Position numbers and translations under genes: made by a program. Of a DNA stretch of 64,000 nt, positions 61,652 to 64,000 are shown piece by piece. The first letter of the stretch is position 1. The number at the start of each line of letters is the position of its first letter. The notes beneath the pieces were generated by a model. That model made no database searches, was not told where the DNA came from, and worked only from the letters and a program-made list of their open reading frames with translations. Origin of the DNA: Bradyrhizobium sp. ORS 285 (lineage in GTDB: Bacteria > Pseudomonadota > Alphaproteobacteria > Rhizobiales > Xanthobacteraceae); assembly GCF_900176205.1 (NCBI RefSeq), contig NZ_LT859959.1, positions 6,933,001 through 6,997,000 on the forward strand, given 5' to 3'.

Positions 61652-62875
61652 ATGGCTGACGTTCTCGCCGCATCGCAACACACCGCCGCTCCGGTCCGGG
61701 CACCCTCTTCGCTGCGCACCTTGGCGCTGGTCTCGCTGGCGCATTGGGTCAGCCACCTGCACATGCTGGTGCTGCCGATGCTGTTTCCCTACCTGAAGGA
61801 GAAGCTCGGCGTCGGCTATGTCGAACTCGGCTTTCCGCTCACATTGTTCGCCGTGGTCTCGGCGCTGACCCAGGCCCCGGTCGGCTATCTCGTCGACCGC
61901 GCCGGCGCCCGCCGCATCCTGCTGCTCGGCCTGACGCTCGGCGGCCTGTCGCTGGCGATGCTCGGGGTCTACCTGACCTATACCAGCCTGGTCGTCTCGG
62001 CGGTGCTGCTCGGCCTTGCGAACGCGGTCTATCACCCGTCCGACTACGCGCTGCTGTCGGCGCATATGGAAGAGAGCCGGATGGGCCGCGCCTTCGGCGT
62101 GCACACTTTTGCCGGCTATCTCGGCGGCGCAGTCGCGCCGGCCGTCATGGCCGCGCTGGTCACCACCGTCGGCGGCTCCGGCGCGCTGATCGCGGCGGGC
62201 CTGGTCGGGCCTCTGGCGGCGCTGCTGCTGCTCGTCGGCAACGTGCCGGAGGTGCCGCCGCATCCGCATGCCACCAAGGCTGATGGCACCAAGGTCAAGC
62301 AGCCGGGCCTGCTGACGCCGATGCTGATGCTGCTGACCGTGTTCTTCATGCTGCTCAGCCTGTCCAACGCCGGCATCTCCAGCTTCGGCGTGGTCGCCTT
62401 CATGAACGGCTATGGCATCTCGTTCTCGACCGCCAACATTGCGCTCACCGCCTTCCTCGGCGCCAGCGCCGTCGGCGTGCTCGCCGGGGGCCAGCTCGCC
62501 GACCGCATCCGCCATCACAACCTGGTCGCGGCGGTGGCCTATGCCATCAATGCCGTGCTCGTGCTGATCATCACCTTCGTCAGCCTGCATCCCGTGCTGC
62601 TGGTCGCGATCATGCTGACCGCAGGCTTCATGAGCGGCGTCATCGCGCCGTCGCGCGACATGCTGGTCCGCAACGCCGCTCCCGCCGGCGCCGCCGGCCG
62701 CGCCTTCGGCATCGTCTCCACCGGCTTCAACTTCGCCGGCGTCGTCAGCCCGCTGCTGTTCGGCTGGATCATGGACATGAACGCCCCACGCTGGGTGTTC
62801 GGCACCTCGGTGGTGTTCATGCTGCTGACCATCGTGCTGGCGTTCTTCACCGAGCCGAAGAAGAAGACGGCGTAG
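61652..62875 (+). CDS. MFS transporter, fosmidomycin-resistance-protein-like
   Basis: A 407-residue major facilitator protein with about twelve hydrophobic segments. Its early HWVSHLHMLVLPMLFPYLKE and LGLANAVYHPSDYALL resemble the Fsr/CynX group of exporters. A His-containing N-terminal helix and the motif GGQLADRIRHHNLVAA are also typical. Whether it exports a drug or a metabolite is unknown. It is monocistronic. Confidence 0.9.
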   Translation: MADVLAASQHTAAPVRAPSSLRTLALVSLAHWVSHLHMLVLPMLFPYLKEKLGVGYVELGFPLTLFAVVSALTQAPVGYLVDRAGARRILLLGLTLGGLSLAMLGVYLTYTSLVVSAVLLGLANAVYHPSDYALLSAHMEESRMGRAFGVHTFAGYLGGAVAPAVMAALVTTVGGSGALIAAGLVGPLAALLLLVGNVPEVPPHPHATKADGTKVKQPGLLTPMLMLLTVFFMLLSLSNAGISSFGVVAFMNGYGISFSTANIALTAFLGASAVGVLAGGQLADRIRHHNLVAAVAYAINAVLVLIITFVSLHPVLLVAIMLTAGFMSGVIAPSRDMLVRNAAPAGAAGRAFGIVSTGFNFAGVVSPLLFGWIMDMNAPRWVFGTSVVFMLLTIVLAFFTEPKKKTA

Positions 62876-62882
62876 TTGTCGT

Positions 62883-62971
62883 CGTAGGGTGGGCAAAGCG
62901 CAGCGTGCCCACCATTGCAACTAAGACCGCCGCCGTAAACGGTGGGCACGCTTCGCTTTGCCCACCCTACG
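62883..62971. repeat. palindromic element, gtagggtgggcaaag family
   Basis: The arms gtagggtgggcaaagcgcag and cttcgctttgcccaccctac form a perfect-looking inverted repeat with an inner gtgcccacc/ggtgggcac pair. Same family as 25363-25502. Confidence 0.88.
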
Positions 62972-63009
62972 GACAGCCGATTGTTAGTTCGTCAGCGCTG
63001 CCAGATGCA

Positions 63010-63196
63010 GCGCCCTCTCCCCCCAAGGCGAAGCAGAGCTTCGCCAGGGCGGGAGAGGGCATCACCGGCTCATCCACTTGCGCAATCGGGTGAGGGGTAT
63101 CTATCCGCTTGCGGCGCTCGTGGAGACATACCCCTCACCCAAGCGAGCTTGCCGATCCCTCATACATGCCCTCTCCCGCAAGGGGAGAGGGCGCAG
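63010..63196. repeat. paired palindromes, ctctccccc/gggagaggg family
   Basis: Left arm ccctctccccccaaggcgaagc with an inner hairpin, right arm ccctctcccgcaaggggagaggg, and a caatcgggtgaggggtatc/gatacccctcaccc-like pair between. The 456-bp gap before the amidohydrolase gene holds only this and the preceding repeat. Confidence 0.75.
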
Positions 63197-63331
63197 TGAT
63201 GGGCACCGCGATGGCTGCGGCTTACTCCATCGGCTGCTGTCGCAACGCTGCCCTCACCTCCCGCATGTTGACATCATCGCCCGCTGGCCGATGATGCCCC
63301 CACAACAACAAACATCCGGGGAAGACACGCC

Positions 63332-64000
63332 ATGACGCAGCCAGATCTCGTGATCCGCGGCGGGACCGTTGCCGATGGTTCGGGCGGCGAGCTTTATGAG
63401 GCCGATGTCGCGATCGCGGACGGCCGCATCGTCGCCGTCGGCAAGGTCGCCGCGTCAGGCCGCGAGGAGATCGACGCGCGCGGCAAGCTGGTCACGCCCG
63501 GCTTCGTCGACGTCCACACTCATTACGACGGCCAGGTCACCTGGAGCCACGACATCTCGCCGTCATCGCAGAATGGCGTCACCACCGCGATCATGGGCAA
63601 TTGCGGCGTCGGCTTCGCGCCATGCCGGCCGGCCGACCACCAGCGCCTGATCCAGCTGATGGAAGGCGTCGAGGACATTCCCGAGCCGGTGCTCGAAGCC
63701 GGCATTCCCTGGGAATGGGAGAGCTTTCCCGACTACATGGAATGGCTGGCAAAACGCTCCTTCGATCTCGACATCGGCGCGCAACTGCCGCATGCGGCGC
63801 TGCGCGTCTATGTGATGGGCGAGCGCGGCGCGCGGCGCGATCCGGCCACGGCCGACGACAACCGCGCGATGGCGGCGCTCGCGCGCGACGCGGTCAAGGC
63901 CGGAGCGCTCGGCTTTTCGACCTCGCGCACGCTCAACCATCGCACCTCGACCGGCGACTACACGCCGACACTGAAGGCCGGCGAGGATGAGCTGACGACG
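63332..64000 (+). CDS. D-aminoacylase/N-acyl-D-amino-acid deacylase family amidohydrolase (partial, right edge)
   Basis: The first 223 residues of an amidohydrolase-superfamily enzyme cut by the window end. The metal-binding HxH is in [13 protein letters not shown] near residue 62, and [20 protein letters not shown] is the family mark of D-aminoacylase/dihydroorotase-like proteins. It should hydrolyse an N-acyl bond or a related amide. ATG 63332 has GGGGAAG upstream. The C-terminal half and stop codon are outside the window. Confidence 0.88.
   Translation, partial: MTQPDLVIRGGTVADGSGGELYEADVAIADGRIVAVGKVAASGREEIDARGKLVTPGFVDVHTHYDGQVTWSHDISPSSQNGVTTAIMGNCGVGFAPCRPADHQRLIQLMEGVEDIPEPVLEAGIPWEWESFPDYMEWLAKRSFDLDIGAQLPHAALRVYVMGERGARRDPATADDNRAMAALARDAVKAGALGFSTSRTLNHRTSTGDYTPTLKAGEDELTT

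Overview
The window is high-GC DNA of an alphaproteobacterium, most likely from the Bradyrhizobium/Rhodopseudomonas lineage. This is inferred from gene content (box genes, a CYP199A-type P450, sox genes, many ABC substrate-binding proteins), GC-rich codon use and several families of paired palindromic intergenic repeats. There are no rRNA or tRNA genes, no recognisable insertion sequence or prophage, and no CRISPR array. It reads as a chromosomal catabolic and sensory region.

Layout. (1) 1-8.1 kb: an SDR oxidoreductase, then the aerobic benzoyl-CoA (box) pathway: boxB, boxC, an alpha/beta hydrolase and a benzoate-CoA ligase on the minus strand, with the divergent regulator boxR (XRE plus shikimate-kinase-like domain). 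boxA and the ring-cleavage aldehyde dehydrogenase are not here. (2) 8.1-13.4 kb: a minus-strand guanidine cluster headed by a clear guanidine-I (ykkC) riboswitch. It encodes a substrate-binding protein, permease, ATPase, an agmatinase-family enzyme that looks like the Ni-dependent guanidine hydrolase GdmH, and a protein with an extremely His-rich N-terminus that is a candidate nickel-handling partner. (3) 13.6-23 kb: a branched-chain-amino-acid-type ABC transporter (livFGMH plus two binding proteins), a [2Fe-2S] ferredoxin and a CYP199A-like P450, with a divergent MarR regulator. This is probably uptake and oxidation of para-substituted benzoates, upstream of the benzoate genes in region 1.

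(4) 23.5-34.1 kb: an allophanate hydrolase (atzF-like) convergent with a long minus-strand operon: oligopeptide-type ABC binding protein, two permeases, fused double ATPase, tiny atzG, atzE, atzH and a GntR regulator. It looks like a ureide-type amide catabolic system. The double ATPase carries an in-frame palindromic repeat in its interdomain linker. (5) 34.3-42.7 kb: a possible sensory module: an orphan UgpB-like binding protein co-transcribed with an APH-fold protein, divergent from a TorS-like histidine kinase, a receiver/DUF3369/kinase protein and an OmpR-type regulator, followed by an ECF sigma factor without an adjacent anti-sigma gene.

(6) 42.8-48.7 kb: a cyanide-insensitive-type cytochrome bd oxidase with a 41-aa accessory peptide, an L,D-transpeptidase, an orphan AapJ-like binding protein, a 1-kb non-coding stretch with a multi-stem structured element, and a fasciclin-domain protein. 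(7) 49-56.9 kb: two acyl-CoA dehydrogenases, a carboxymuconolactone-decarboxylase-family protein, an MFS transporter, a prolyl-oligopeptidase-family peptidase and a DUF938 methyltransferase. (8) 57-61.2 kb: soxXYZAKB for periplasmic thiosulfate oxidation, with soxCD absent. (9) 61.6-64 kb: an Fsr-like MFS transporter and a D-aminoacylase-type amidohydrolase cut by the right edge.

The strongest candidates for new biology are the guanidine cluster with its non-GTPase His-rich protein, the atzGEH/ABC operon, the binding-protein/APH/kinase cassette, and the palindromic repeat domesticated inside a coding sequence.
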